A DNA stretch of 64,000 bases from Candidatus Anammoxibacter sp. (GTDB taxonomy: Bacteria > Planctomycetota > Brocadiia > Brocadiales > Anammoxibacteraceae): contig JAIQZO010000034.1 in the NCBI GenBank assembly GCA_021777055.1, positions 89,721 through 153,720 on the forward strand, written 5' to 3'. Made by a program: the position numbers and the translations under genes. This document shows positions 17,900 to 30,471 of the stretch, piece by piece (within the stretch, counting starts at the first letter, position 1; each line of letters starts with the position of its first letter). The notes beneath the pieces were generated by a model that had not been told where the DNA came from, did not search any database, and worked only from the letters and a program-made list of their open reading frames with translations.

Positions 17900-19789
17900 C
17901 TATTTAATCACCGGCAAAACCAATCTTGCCGTTGTCCCTTTGCCGTCCTTTGAATCAAATTTCAGATCGCCGCAGTGGTCTTCAACAATTTTATATGATA
18001 TAGACAACCCTAAACCTGTCCCACCACAATCCCGTTTAGTTGTAAAAAACGGATCCATAATATAGTTATGAATTTCAGAAGGAATGCCAACCCCTTCATC
18101 GATTATAGTTAATATAATATTATCTGAATCCTTGCTAAATGATGTCTTTATATTAATACTCTTCTCTCTGTTCTCAAGTGATTGGCAAGCATTTGTAATC
18201 AAATTAATAATAACCTGCTCTAGCTGTTGGAAATTACCCATTACCTCTGGTATATTTTTGCCGTAATTTATAGAAAAATAATTTGTTGATTTTTTTATGA
18301 GATTGTTGATGATAAAAATAGAAGACTCCACAACTTTATTTATATCAATTGATTGATTTAATTCCCCCATATCATTTCGTGCAAAATTCTTTAAGCTCTC
18401 TACTATCTTTTGTATACGCTTAGAACCTTCTCCAATTCCAGAGATTAATTGTCCCATCTTTTCGTTAGCTTTTGAATATGGCATACCTGCCAAAATAAAA
18501 TCACCGTTTTTGTCAAAATATTGGTTTAATATGGATTGGATATCATTCCATGCCCTTTCAATTATTTTGCCATTGAGGAGGATAAAGTTATTTGGATTGT
18601 TAATTTCATGGGCCACACCTGAAACCATTGTCCCGAGGGATGACATCTTATCCGCCTGTATCAATTTTTGCTGCTGCATCTTAGAAATCTTTTCTGAGAG
18701 TTTACGTTCAGAAATATCACGAATTATACCACTGAACAAGATATTTGAGCCAGTTTCCCAAGTACCAATTGATAATTCCAGGGGAAATTCAGTCCGGTCT
18801 TTTCGAACTCCTATTAGTTCTACAGTTTTTCCTAAAAGGTCAGATTTGCCTGTTTTGACTACCCTGCTAAACCCTTTCCTGTGCGCATCATAAAATCTAT
18901 CCGGCATCAACACCGTTAACGATTTTCCAACTATTTCATTCTCAACATAACCAAAAATGGTAGAGGCTCCTTTGTTCCATGATATAATGTTGCCATCACT
19001 ATCTGCTGAAATAATTGCGTCTGATGCGGTCTCAGTTAAAGACCTATATCTTTCTTCGCTATCTTTTAACCCTTTTTCCGCCCGTTCTCGTTCAATGTTT
19101 TGTTCCTTTAATTCTTTTACACGCAATTTAAGATTCACTAATAATTGTATTTTTCTGAGATTTGCCTTAAACATCTCTAATACCGTTATGGCGAAATTGC
19201 TTTCACTTTTGTTAAATTTTTTGTCGTAACGTGCAAGGGCTAATATCCGTAATAACTTCCCTTCGGTTATTTCCGGAACAATCATGTAATAATAAGTATT
19301 ATTTGTGAAACTATTTTTTATTTTTACTTTATTATCCAGATGGTTATTTGAAATGAAAACCTTATGGGTTTTCTCTAGATTTTCTAACAATTCTTTGGAA
19401 AAATGTAAAAAAATAGTATCCTTATTGCCGCTTTCATGGTTGTATTGATATTCCAGATCACAACAAGTTCCATTTATCTTAAAAGATACACCTTCAAAAA
19501 TATTCAGCTTATCGTCCAATCTTTCGAATGCTTCTTTAAACAATCCCTCACGGTTGTTAATAGTTGCAAACAATTTGCTTATATTGTAAAGGGTCATAAC
19601 CTCTTCTATCTGTGACGAGAGGAAATTGTCAAGGGAATGCCTGAGTTTAAATATAAAATCTTTAAGAAACTCTGAGAGGTCAGGATTGTCAACATTAGCC
19701 GTTTTATTAAAGTCACCCGATGCCACACTTTTCAGAAAATCTTGTAAATAAGAATAATCGTCCGGGGAAATGGTAGTAGTTTCAGACAT
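17900..19789 (-). CDS. PAS-domain sensor histidine kinase
   Basis: A 629-residue soluble kinase without membrane segments. The N-terminal 235 residues include a GAF-like region (from MTLYNISKLFATINNREG) and end in a short coiled coil (LKLRVKELKEQNIERERAEK). A PAS domain with a PAC tail follows (about 245-370; SLTETASDAIISADSDGNII, then GIIRDISERK). The phosphoacceptor box is VAHEINNP near 398, and the ATPase domain (about 490-629) shows an N box (LITNACQSL), DEGVGIP and GGTGLGLSISYKIV. It belongs to the NtrB-like cytoplasmic kinases and very likely phosphorylates the adjacent regulator. Upstream V4R-type protein may feed it a small-molecule signal (inference). Confidence 0.93.
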   Translation of the reverse strand: MSETTTISPDDYSYLQDFLKSVASGDFNKTANVDNPDLSEFLKDFIFKLRHSLDNFLSSQIEEVMTLYNISKLFATINNREGLFKEAFERLDDKLNIFEGVSFKINGTCCDLEYQYNHESGNKDTIFLHFSKELLENLEKTHKVFISNNHLDNKVKIKNSFTNNTYYYMIVPEITEGKLLRILALARYDKKFNKSESNFAITVLEMFKANLRKIQLLVNLKLRVKELKEQNIERERAEKGLKDSEERYRSLTETASDAIISADSDGNIISWNKGASTIFGYVENEIVGKSLTVLMPDRFYDAHRKGFSRVVKTGKSDLLGKTVELIGVRKDRTEFPLELSIGTWETGSNILFSGIIRDISERKLSEKISKMQQQKLIQADKMSSLGTMVSGVAHEINNPNNFILLNGKIIERAWNDIQSILNQYFDKNGDFILAGMPYSKANEKMGQLISGIGEGSKRIQKIVESLKNFARNDMGELNQSIDINKVVESSIFIINNLIKKSTNYFSINYGKNIPEVMGNFQQLEQVIINLITNACQSLENREKSINIKTSFSKDSDNIILTIIDEGVGIPSEIHNYIMDPFFTTKRDCGGTGLGLSISYKIVEDHCGDLKFDSKDGKGTTARLVLPVIK

Positions 19790-19858
19790 AATGCTATCTT
19801 CTATTCTTCTCTTTTTTCTAAAATAAAAAAGATAAATTTGATAATTTATGGAAGTAGC

Positions 19859-20251
19859 CTAAGCGTGGTTTCGTTTTCTGTTTTCTATTAAATTTAATAG
19901 CAAGTCTTTTAGGTGTTGCCATGCTATCGGTTTGATCTTAATGATCCTGAACATCACATTAATATGATAATTGCCGACTGTTCCTAAAAGCCGGTAATAA
20001 TATGGCTTGTCAATAATAAATATTGAATCCGTAATCCATGAAACATCTAAATTTTCTGAAAATAGTCGAACATCCTCTTTTTCGATGTTAAAAGGGAGTT
20101 CTATGGATAATTCTGTTTGGTCAAGGCAATCACGTAGTACTGTTATATTGCACTCTTTAACTTCGTTAGGAACTATATCCAATTGTTCTCTTAATTTTTT
20201 CGTGTTTGGATTATCTTGTTGGGGCATTGTTTCTAGTTGCAACAAATTCAC
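19859..20251 (-). CDS. Small conserved protein of sensory operon, unknown
   Basis: A 130-residue soluble protein with no recognised motif. The ORF begins with GTG and overlaps the 3' end of the V4R gene by about 40 bases; an internal ATG at 20227 (MPQQDNPN) overlaps by 17 bases and is an equally likely start, since neither has a clear Shine-Dalgarno. Overlap with the gene before and 69 bases to the kinase after it mark it as part of the operon. The sequence has alternating strand-like stretches (ELSIELPFNIEKEDVRLF, YYRLLGTVGNYHINVMFRII), compatible with a small alpha/beta sensor or adaptor. Function is unknown. Confidence 0.6.
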   Translation of the reverse strand: MNLLQLETMPQQDNPNTKKLREQLDIVPNEVKECNITVLRDCLDQTELSIELPFNIEKEDVRLFSENLDVSWITDSIFIIDKPYYYRLLGTVGNYHINVMFRIIKIKPIAWQHLKDLLLNLIENRKRNHA

Positions 20252-21482
20252 AATGAGGATCTCCCATACATCGACACTTTGTTTCTATGGCTTTAAAGTT
20301 GTTCTCATTCCCAAAAAGTTCATTGTAAAAAGTCTCATTTAATGTTGGTTTGGTAGTTATATCTCCAAAATATAGTAAATTCATAATTCCGGCAGTTCCA
20401 CCTGTTTGCAGATAACACTTCGGTTTATCAGATATTCCGTACATTGCAAGGTATCCGTTTGATTCGTAACTCCCGTCCACTATTATTGTCAATCTTTCAT
20501 TTGGTATAAGTTCTTTAATGGTTACTTTTCCCCATCCGAATGAGTTTACAATTGCGACTATCCCGTGGACCCAATCTTCGCGGTTCTTGATCATCGGTGT
20601 TATTAAGGCGTGCCACTCAGCAGACTCCATAATTCCTCCAAAGGTATTGAATGCGCATACATGTCCGGCTTCTACAAGCATCGCCCGGCTAACATTCCGC
20701 ATCCTTTCTCCCTTTTTCAACACCATCATGTTTTCGAATTCATATGAGACCATATTATAATAGTTGGCGAACATATGGGTGAGATAAGCTCCAAAGGCCG
20801 GAATAAGTCCCTCTTCGTTGCCTAATAAACTCATTTTTAATATGGCGTTATTTACAACATTCTCATTTATATTATTTGTTGGATTTTCTCTTTGAGGGAT
20901 TTCAGATAGTAAGTTTCCTGATTTCGGAGATGTTTTTATTAATATCGGATCTTCCGCAACAGTAACATAAAATCTGCACTGTTGATCTCCTTTTGCAATA
21001 CACTCCAACTCTTCCACAAAATAGTATTCTTGCGGTTTATCGTAAGCTACCGCAAATGACGCAGCTATAAAACCAGTAGTAAAAAAATCAACAGGAGTTT
21101 TCCGTAGCCCCCACTTTATTTTCCATGCAAATCCATAGTGTTGTATAGGGGAATAAACATCTCCCCCTGCACTAGAGACATTGTTGAATGAAAAATCCAA
21201 AAGACCGTACCCGAATGTTTTAAATATGGATGCTGCGGCATTTAATCTTGTTTCAGGTGAATTTAGGGTAGGGTTAATTAATATAAGCTCTTTTAAATGA
21301 GAGTATGTAACTGAAACGGCAGAGTTGATTAGTACTGGTGTCGTGTTGATGTATTCAGGATCCTCAATGGTCCGTTGTAAGAAGATGTTATAATGGTTGC
21401 AGTGTATAACAAGTGGTTCACCATAAGAGAACTTTAGATAGTTTTTTTTGTCAACCTTAATTTCCGGCTGAAATGTCTCCAT
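20211..21482 (-). CDS. Double V4R-domain sensory protein
   Basis: A 423-residue cytoplasmic protein made of two similar halves. Each half ends with a V4R (4-vinyl-reductase-type) signature: ELECIAKGDQQCRFYV near residue 185 and ETKCRCMGDPHCEFVAT near 410. V4R domains bind small hydrophobic or tetrapyrrole-like ligands in bacteriochlorophyll enzymes and in sigma-54 activators such as XylR relatives. The ORF track starts at a TTG three codons earlier; AAAGGAG lies about nine bases from the ATG at 21482, so that start is used. It sits between a small gene and the kinase in a five-gene operon, so it is a good candidate for the ligand-sensing input of the kinase/regulator pair. The ligand is not known. 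Confidence 0.75.
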   Translation of the reverse strand: METFQPEIKVDKKNYLKFSYGEPLVIHCNHYNIFLQRTIEDPEYINTTPVLINSAVSVTYSHLKELILINPTLNSPETRLNAAASIFKTFGYGLLDFSFNNVSSAGGDVYSPIQHYGFAWKIKWGLRKTPVDFFTTGFIAASFAVAYDKPQEYYFVEELECIAKGDQQCRFYVTVAEDPILIKTSPKSGNLLSEIPQRENPTNNINENVVNNAILKMSLLGNEEGLIPAFGAYLTHMFANYYNMVSYEFENMMVLKKGERMRNVSRAMLVEAGHVCAFNTFGGIMESAEWHALITPMIKNREDWVHGIVAIVNSFGWGKVTIKELIPNERLTIIVDGSYESNGYLAMYGISDKPKCYLQTGGTAGIMNLLYFGDITTKPTLNETFYNELFGNENNFKAIETKCRCMGDPHCEFVATRNNAPTR

Positions 21483-21517
21483 TGTTATCAACTCCTTTAG
21501 TTATAAAGTAATATCTG

Positions 21518-21766
21518 TTAGTCTGATTGGTTTAGATAGGGCTTTATATCACTGCAGTCAATCTTTTCCAAACTAAGTACTTTCTTCGCCGCTTCTCTGA
21601 CTCTATGCTGGAAGATTGTGGAATATTCCTCTTGATCTTCAGGAAACTCATCCGGGTCAAATCCTACAATTAGACCAATCCTTTGTATATGAAGATCCGG
21701 CATTGTCGGGGCGTTATCTTTTACAAATTCAAGAATTGCGAGAACATGATCCTCAATGGATTTCAT
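21518..21766 (-). CDS. Small acidic protein heading sensory operon, unknown
   Basis: An 82-residue acidic, mostly helical protein (MKSIEDHVLAILEFVKDNAP...). A strong GGAGG lies eight bases before the ATG, supporting translation. It is the first gene of the operon, 35 bases before the V4R gene. No family is recognised. Its helical, Glu-rich character would suit a protein-interaction role, but that is a guess. Confidence 0.65.
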   Translation of the reverse strand: MKSIEDHVLAILEFVKDNAPTMPDLHIQRIGLIVGFDPDEFPEDQEEYSTIFQHRVREAAKKVLSLEKIDCSDIKPYLNQSD

Positions 21767-22288
21767 GTCAGCTAACCTCCGTTTTTATGGCATAACATGG
21801 ATTAACATTTTACTCTATAAATGGATATACAAATAGGATTTAAGTGATAACATTATATTAAAATATCCTTCTGTGTCGAACATTTTTTAATAGATGAGTA
21901 ATTTGCTTTTTAGCGGAAGGTTTACCTGCAGGTTAGAGTGCAAAATAAAATAGCAGATTAATGGAGAGTGAGTAAATAGATTGGTACATTCGGGTTTAGA
22001 TTCTGTCCAGCTTTGGTCTATCTCCAGTCACACGGCTCCCCAATGCTGAAAAGGCCGTGGTTTCCGTTCTGCCCAATAAGGTTGCCTAAATTTGACCTAA
22101 ATCTGGCTAAAAATATTTGAAATTTTTGTGGTTTAAAAGCTCAATGTTTTCTTGTTCCGGTATATTTAAGTTTTGAACCATGAACATTGAATCATAAACT
22201 AAAAAAAACTCTATCTTCAGTTTATTAAAAATTTAAGAGCTAAATTTGTGCAATTAGGGTGTAAGAATCTAAGCCCGAAATGATAATT
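21767..22288. other. Intergenic, possible leader structure
   Basis: About 520 bp between the sensory operon and the FGE lipoprotein gene. A GC-rich patch (22010-22090) stands out in AT-rich DNA and holds a stem CACGGC / GCCGTG (22031-22036 with 22054-22059). It lies some 265 bases upstream of the first operon gene. It matches no riboswitch consensus I know; it may be a decayed coding fragment. No ORF is credible. Confidence 0.35.
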
Positions 22289-23227
22289 CTATTTTATGTT
22301 TATAACACATCTGAATCCGGTAAAATAGTTTCTCAGCTCCGGTTTGGATTTTTGCCTGAATGTGGAATTTATAAATGACTTTTCATTTAGCCATGCTCCT
22401 CCACGCATTATTTTCCTAGTTTCGGGTTTTGTGCATTCAGGGTTTTCATAAGGAGAATTAGAATAGAAATCCGGGTTGTACCAATCTTTGCACCACTCCC
22501 ATACGTTTCCGGACATGTCGTATAGACCGTACGGAGAAACTCCGTCCTTGTAACTTCCCACAGGTGCAGTACTGCCAAAGCAAAATTTATGTTTTTCTAT
22601 GCAAAAATTGGCATATGTACAATTGGGCTCGTTACTCCCCCAAGGATAAATATAGCCGGGTTTTTCCCCTCTTGCTGCTTTTTCCCATTGAGCTTCAGTT
22701 GGCAGTGATTTACCTGCCCACCTGGCATAAGCATCTGCTTCATACCAACTTATACCGGTGATTGGATTTTCAGGGTAATGGATGCTGCCTCTGAAGTTTG
22801 AGGATTCGTCTTTGTTCCACCAATTTGGAGCGGTAATGCTGTTTTTCTCTTTCCAGTTCCAGCCGTCGTCTGTCCAGAGATTTTTCTTTTCGTAACCACC
22901 ATCTTTTATGAATTTATAGAACTTGCTATTTGTTACTTCATATTTATCTATATAGTATGCATTTAAAAAGACCTTATGTGCCGGTTTGCCGAAATCAACA
23001 TCTTTATGATTGTGGTGTGCATGATGATCGTCATGTCCTCCATGGTTATGGCCTGCCATCGCCATTTCATCCTCTTTCCCCATAATAAATTCCCCTTCAG
23101 GGATAAGAACCATGTCTTTGATATTCTGTTTCCTTGGTGCTTCACCCTGTTTTGGTACCTCTTTACATGATGAAAATAGACAGCATAGGGATAGTAAAAA
23201 AATTGTAGTATTTAATCTGATATTCAT
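22289..23227 (-). CDS. FGE-sulfatase (SUMF1) domain lipoprotein with His-rich insert
   Basis: A 312-residue exported lipoprotein: the signal peptide ends in a lipobox (LFSSC, Cys 21). Residues 38-310 are a formylglycine-generating-enzyme-type domain (DMVLIPEGEFIMG, NPITGISWYEADAYARWAGK, LPTEAQWEKAARG, LYDMSGNVWEWCKDWY, IMRGGAWL, GFRCV). An insert at about 58-75 (HNHGGHDDHHAHHNH) is almost all His, Asp and Gly and looks like a metal-binding segment. True FGE enzymes use two active-site cysteines in the C-terminal part; here cysteines are present but not in a clearly matching pair, so this is better called an FGE-fold binding or assembly protein than an FGE. It lies downstream of pyruvate kinase with a 175-base gap. 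Confidence 0.85.
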   Translation of the reverse strand: MNIRLNTTIFLLSLCCLFSSCKEVPKQGEAPRKQNIKDMVLIPEGEFIMGKEDEMAMAGHNHGGHDDHHAHHNHKDVDFGKPAHKVFLNAYYIDKYEVTNSKFYKFIKDGGYEKKNLWTDDGWNWKEKNSITAPNWWNKDESSNFRGSIHYPENPITGISWYEADAYARWAGKSLPTEAQWEKAARGEKPGYIYPWGSNEPNCTYANFCIEKHKFCFGSTAPVGSYKDGVSPYGLYDMSGNVWEWCKDWYNPDFYSNSPYENPECTKPETRKIMRGGAWLNEKSFINSTFRQKSKPELRNYFTGFRCVINIK

Positions 23228-23402
23228 TTTTTTTTAGTTTGTAGATTAGATTCTTACACCGTAATGGTGATAATTTATCTTGCAAATTTATAATCAACTG
23301 AAAATAATGTTTTCTGTGAGTTCATGGTTCAAGGTTCACTGTTCAAAGGTTAAATGTCCTGAAAAAAACGTTGAACGTTGAACCCAGAACCTTTAACCCC
23401 AA

Positions 23403-24827
23403 TTAGTAAACAGTTTCAACCCTTATCATGTTGGTATTACCAGCGCCCTGCATTGGAACACCGGCGGTAAGTATGACCCGTTCACCTTTTTTAATAAGTT
23501 TCTTCTTCTTTAGTAAGGAAAAAATATGATTAAGGGGGCGTTTCTTGACATTGGTCTTTGCTAGAAAAAATGGGATAACTGCCCGGCTTATGGTCATCTG
23601 TCTTGCTGCATGTTCGTTTGCTGTAAATGCAAATATGGGAATGCATGGTCTCGGCCTGGAGACCTGCCTTGCCGTTTCCCCTGTCTCTGTAAATACGATA
23701 ATTGCATCTGCTTTTAACACTTCGGCTAACTGGTTTGCTGTGTATGTTATACCATGGGTAACAATGCTGTTTTCCTCTTCCGGTGTCCACCATGGAAGAA
23801 TCTCATGGTTTTCAAACTGATATTTTTCCATCGCTAGGGCGGTCCTGGTCATTGCTTCTACTGCTTGGACGGGATAAGCACCCACAGCCGATTCAGCTGA
23901 AAGCATTACTGCATCAGCGTACCCACCAACTGCATTTGAGACATCCGATACTTCTGCCCTTGTGGGCCTATAGTTTAGTATCATGGATTCCAGCATCTGT
24001 GTTGCTATTATTACAGGTTTTCCCGCTTTGCTGCATATGCGCAGTATTTTCTTCTGCACTATCGGTACATCTTCAAAGGGAATTTCTACACCCATGTCTC
24101 CACGGGCAACCATAACACCGTCGGTTTCATTTATAATCCCTTCTAGATTTTTAATAGCTTCGTGTCTTTCAATCTTTGCTATGATTTGGGCGCTGGATTT
24201 TTCCTGCTTTATAAGTTTTCTCAATGCACGGATATCTTTTTCGTCTTTTACAAAAGATAGGGCCACAAGGTCCACCCCGCATTCGAGCCCACATTTTAGT
24301 GCTTGTTTATCCTTTTTTGTTATGGGGGATTGTGAGACTGAACTTTCCGGAAGGTTTAAACCCTTGTGATTAGATAGGGTGCCGCCGTTAAGTACTTCAA
24401 CTATTACCTTTTTGCCTGTTACTTCTTTTACTCTAACACTAAGATTTCCATCGTCTAAAAGTATTTTGTTACCCTTTTCTACATCAAGGTGAAATTTCTT
24501 ATATTGAACCGGAACAATTTTGTCTTTACCTATGACGCTTTCAGTGGTAAATGTAAGTTCATCTCCTCTATGTATCTTTATGAACCCATTTTCAAATGTA
24601 CCTATTCTGATTTTAGGCCCCTGCAAATCCAGGAGTATTCCCACAAAGAGATTAAGTTTTTTTTCCGCCTTACGTATTGTATCTGTAAGACTTTTAATAA
24701 GGGAGGAATCTCCGTGCGAAGTGTTAATCCGGAAAACATTTACCCCTGTTAATATTAATTTTTCTATCATTTCGGGGGATGATGATGCCGGGCCCAGAGT
24801 TGCGACGATTTTTGTCCGTTTTATCAT
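23403..24827 (-). CDS. pyk: Pyruvate kinase
   Basis: A 474-residue cytoplasmic enzyme of usual length that converts phosphoenolpyruvate and ADP to pyruvate and ATP, the last step of glycolysis. The N-terminus KIVATLGPASS, the active-site MVARGDMGVEIP and signature IATQMLESMI, and the K in IIAKIERHEAI are all present; the C-terminal domain (about 345-474) carries the GETARQVSRPRP and late HNHIF-like region of the regulatory domain. AAAGG precedes the ATG by about nine bases. No neighbour is a glycolytic gene, so it appears to be a single-gene unit. A pair of GGTTCA-rich simple repeats lies just past the stop. Confidence 0.97.
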   Translation of the reverse strand: MIKRTKIVATLGPASSSPEMIEKLILTGVNVFRINTSHGDSSLIKSLTDTIRKAEKKLNLFVGILLDLQGPKIRIGTFENGFIKIHRGDELTFTTESVIGKDKIVPVQYKKFHLDVEKGNKILLDDGNLSVRVKEVTGKKVIVEVLNGGTLSNHKGLNLPESSVSQSPITKKDKQALKCGLECGVDLVALSFVKDEKDIRALRKLIKQEKSSAQIIAKIERHEAIKNLEGIINETDGVMVARGDMGVEIPFEDVPIVQKKILRICSKAGKPVIIATQMLESMILNYRPTRAEVSDVSNAVGGYADAVMLSAESAVGAYPVQAVEAMTRTALAMEKYQFENHEILPWWTPEEENSIVTHGITYTANQLAEVLKADAIIVFTETGETARQVSRPRPCIPIFAFTANEHAARQMTISRAVIPFFLAKTNVKKRPLNHIFSLLKKKKLIKKGERVILTAGVPMQGAGNTNMIRVETVY

Positions 24828-24879
24828 GAATTCTTACCTTTAATATTAAATTATATAGATCTAAAACGTAACGACTCAG

Positions 24880-24957
24880 GTGGTTTGGCCGAAGGCTGAC
24901 GGTAAAAGTCAAAGCCTTTAAGATTTTACCTTCAGTCTTCAGCCTAACTACCTAAAA
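24880..24957. repeat. GGCTGAAG-type hairpin repeat
   Basis: GGCCGAAGGCTGACGGTAAAA on the left pairs with TTTTACCTTCAGTCTTCAGCC on the right around an AAAGCCTTTAAG centre. Similar elements occur at 30400-30470 and 44205-44285, each between genes; a partial copy is at 3567-3590. They may act as transcript ends for the flanking minus-strand or converging genes. Confidence 0.6.
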
Positions 24958-24963
24958 GTTGCA

Positions 24964-25536
24964 TTAAAACAGTGTTTCCTGCTCTCCGTACTCTAACTCC
25001 TTAGCTAAAATCTTGTTATTATTAATTATTTCCACCGCTTTCTCAGTTATATCATTGCTGTTTGAATAAAAACCGTCATATTTGTGATCTCCTGTCACTG
25101 GTAGCTCTTCTGCAATGAGAGATATGTGCAGTCCTCCTCCTTTAATTATGGCAAACCAGTTATCTTTGACCCTATAAGCGTGCTTAGTTATGATATGAAC
25201 ATTGTCTGCTATATGTTCTATTTTTGTGTCACCCATGCCTACAATGAATATCTCCTTTGCATAATGTGCCAACTTTTTATAACGATCTGCATACTCTTTG
25301 AAATGACTAAGGGTCTGAAATCCAACGTACAGTGTGCTCTTTTTTTTATGTATCTTTAGAGTGTTTTCTATTGTACGGCTTACAAATTGTAGTGTCAGTA
25401 TAGATGTGGTAAACTGATAATCTCCATCTATAGAGTTAACGTGGAGGTCCTCAATGAGTGGAAGTGGGTTGTGGTATTCTTTTAGTGCTTTTACTTCCAT
25501 TATTAATTCTTTAAAACAGTTAGTTTTTTGTTTCAT
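24964..25536 (-). CDS. DICT-like sensory domain protein
   Basis: A 190-residue soluble protein resembling a free-standing DICT domain, the sensory module found with GGDEF and two-component proteins. The match rests on a core (about 70-100) reading LYVGFQTLSHFKEYADRYKK then a hydrophobic strand with a VGMGD turn, and a later RVKDNWFAII strand like the DPLR-EWxVV element of DICT. There is no output domain. The start is uncertain: ATG at 25536 has no Shine-Dalgarno, and an internal ATG at 25500 (MEVKALKEY) follows a weak AAAGAA. DICT is linked to light or redox sensing in known cases; a role here is inference. Confidence 0.55.
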   Translation of the reverse strand: MKQKTNCFKELIMEVKALKEYHNPLPLIEDLHVNSIDGDYQFTTSILTLQFVSRTIENTLKIHKKKSTLYVGFQTLSHFKEYADRYKKLAHYAKEIFIVGMGDTKIEHIADNVHIITKHAYRVKDNWFAIIKGGGLHISLIAEELPVTGDHKYDGFYSNSNDITEKAVEIINNNKILAKELEYGEQETLF

Positions 25537-25559
25537 GGAATTTAGATAGTTTTAAACAG

Positions 25560-25751
25560 CATTGTCCGGTTAGCTATTTGCGTGTGCTAACATTGAATGC
25601 CTAAAATGCGCTAAAATGCCTAAATTGATAGAAATTTATTATTCATAAAAAAATTGCTATATTAACTTTAGGGGCTTTTTTACATCATTATGTTGCATGA
25701 TGTTCTCAAATAGTCAATATTCTCACACAGCAAAAGGCTAACCGGATAATG
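25560..25751. mobile_element. Foldback MITE B copy 1 (TTGTCCGGTTA ends)
   Basis: A 192-bp element with 15-bp inverted ends CATTGTCCGGTTAGC and GCTAACCGGATAATG (14 of 15 pair). Inside the left end are iterated TGCCTAAAA words and, past an AT-rich middle, TTTAGGG in the opposite sense, so the element can fold back. Other copies are at 62299-62534 and 63865 to the window end. No ORF. Confidence 0.75.
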
Positions 25752-25892
25752 CAGAGTTTTAAATATATTTATTTGTATGTTTATATTGTTGCATTTGCAA
25801 AATTATAGATATTTAGTTTGTGTCATTATCCAAAAATGTTTTTGTACCCTCTTTTTTTACATTCAGCCTTATGCTGTTAGTCTGGTTTCATA

Positions 25893-26423
25893 TTAAAATG
25901 CCAGGTTTTCTAATTTCCATTTACCTTTTTCAAATCTTAAAATAGATGTATAATAACGTCTTTCCTTTGGGCCGCAATCTTTTCTTGTTTCAACATAAGA
26001 TTTAACAATGTATAAACCCTCTTCGTTAATTGAAACATCTGTGCCATGTCGCCTAGGGAATAAAGCGTTTTGTGGAAATTTTAATCTTTGTGATACAAAC
26101 CTTATGGATGCATCGATTGCTCCTTCTTCTGTATCATCGCCGCTGATTTGTTCTTTTGCGGCGGTAAAGTTATTTTCTGATTCGTCTTTTTCATCCTCAT
26201 CGCTACTGATTTGTTCTCTTGCGGATGTAAAGTTGTTTACTGATTTCTCTTTTTCATCCCTACAGCCATATAATGGGATAAGAAATATGATGGCAGCGAA
26301 TGCAAAAAGATTAAATGAGGATATATTTATTCTTGCAGGGTGGAGATGTTTTGACATAAATATAGCTTTTCCATATTCAATCACCATATGAAAGAGATAT
26401 TTATGTGATTTTTGGCTCTGCAT
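25893..26423 (-). CDS. Small putative lipoprotein, unknown function
   Basis: A 176-residue protein with a hydrophobic segment ending in a lipobox (LYGC, Cys about 54), followed by an acidic linker holding an internal duplication (NNFTSAREQISS and NNFTAAKEQISG) and a C-terminal domain of about 85 residues that ends SILRFEKGKWKLENL. AGGAG lies about seven bases before the ATG at 26423, but this gives an unusually long N-terminal region before the hydrophobic core; an internal ATG at 26357 (MSKHLHP) gives a normal lipoprotein signal. No family recognised. Confidence 0.6.
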   Translation of the reverse strand: MQSQKSHKYLFHMVIEYGKAIFMSKHLHPARINISSFNLFAFAAIIFLIPLYGCRDEKEKSVNNFTSAREQISSDEDEKDESENNFTAAKEQISGDDTEEGAIDASIRFVSQRLKFPQNALFPRRHGTDVSINEEGLYIVKSYVETRKDCGPKERRYYTSILRFEKGKWKLENLAF

Positions 26424-27187
26424 CTTACCGCTCCTGGCTAATAAAGAATATGTTAATACTTAACTTCCTTGAATTTTACACACTATAAAATTATAAACTA
26501 TTACTCATAATGAAGCAACGAAATGTGTGCTTTCGTTTGTTTGCGCAATATTTGCAGTACAAAGTTTTATTTATTATATGCTCATTCATTGCTTGATGAA
26601 ATTCTTACGGTCTCTATGTTAATTATATCTTATATTTTGTGATTAAAATGGTATACGCAATTGCAACATATGTGAAAGCTCAAACTGAATTTAGAGAAAG
26701 AGAAGAGAAATATGGTAAAATATTTAAGCTATGCATTATAGTTTTCCTTCGTATAGGTTATAAAGGAAAAATGTAAGTTTAAGCCAATTTCAGAAAACAT
26801 TAAGTATCTTCAAATAACAAGTATAACCAGAACCTGTTCGTTACAGGGCGTCTCACTAATCGTTACATATAAAAAGTAATGAGATGAAGTGAATAACGAA
26901 CCGCATAACAAGGAATATTGAATTTTAAAATGAGAAAAACTTCATAATTCGACATTCTTTGTTCAATATTCGATATTGCTATTTAAAACTTTTTTATACT
27001 CATTCCAAGGCTGATGCCTAGGAACGAGATTCTAAATCAACAGAATTGTTTTGGTGATATCCCAGACACTTTATAAATTATATTATATTAGTGGGGTACG
27101 ATTAGAATACGAACAGTTCATAATTAGTTATAAAATCAGTTTGAACTGATGAAAAAGTGAGTATAGAATTACTTTCTGATACTATTT
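26424..27187. other. Intergenic, no gene seen
   Basis: About 760 bp of AT-rich sequence. Bases 26930-26985 hold TTCGACATT/TTCAATATTCGATATT simple repeats, and 27000-27031 hold a palindrome CTCATTCC-AAGGC-TGAT-GCCTA-GGAACGAG of a type widespread in repeat-rich genomes. No ORF or RNA gene is supported. Confidence 0.5.
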
Positions 27188-30399
<3,212 letters not shown>

Positions 30400-30470
30400 G
30401 TGAATAGGCTGAAGGCTGAAGACTGTAGGTAAAAGCTTAAAGGCCGTGGGTTTTACCTTCCGCCTTCGTT
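30400..30470. repeat. GGCTGAAG-type hairpin repeat
   Basis: AGGCTGAAGGCTGAAGACTGTAGGTAAAA and its partner TTTTACCTTCCGCCTTCG form a hairpin between the converging tpl and rsmE genes, a position suited to a bidirectional terminator. It is a copy of the element at 24880-24957 and 44205-44285. Confidence 0.6.
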
Positions 30471-30471
30471 T

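Noticed and set aside
22010-22090. Possible riboswitch upstream of the sensory operon
   Set aside because: GC-rich with one 6-bp stem, but it matches no known riboswitch consensus and lies far from the first gene.
22289-23227. EgtB partner for EgtD
   Set aside because: The protein is a lipoprotein with a lone FGE domain and no DinB-like N-terminal domain, so it cannot be EgtB.
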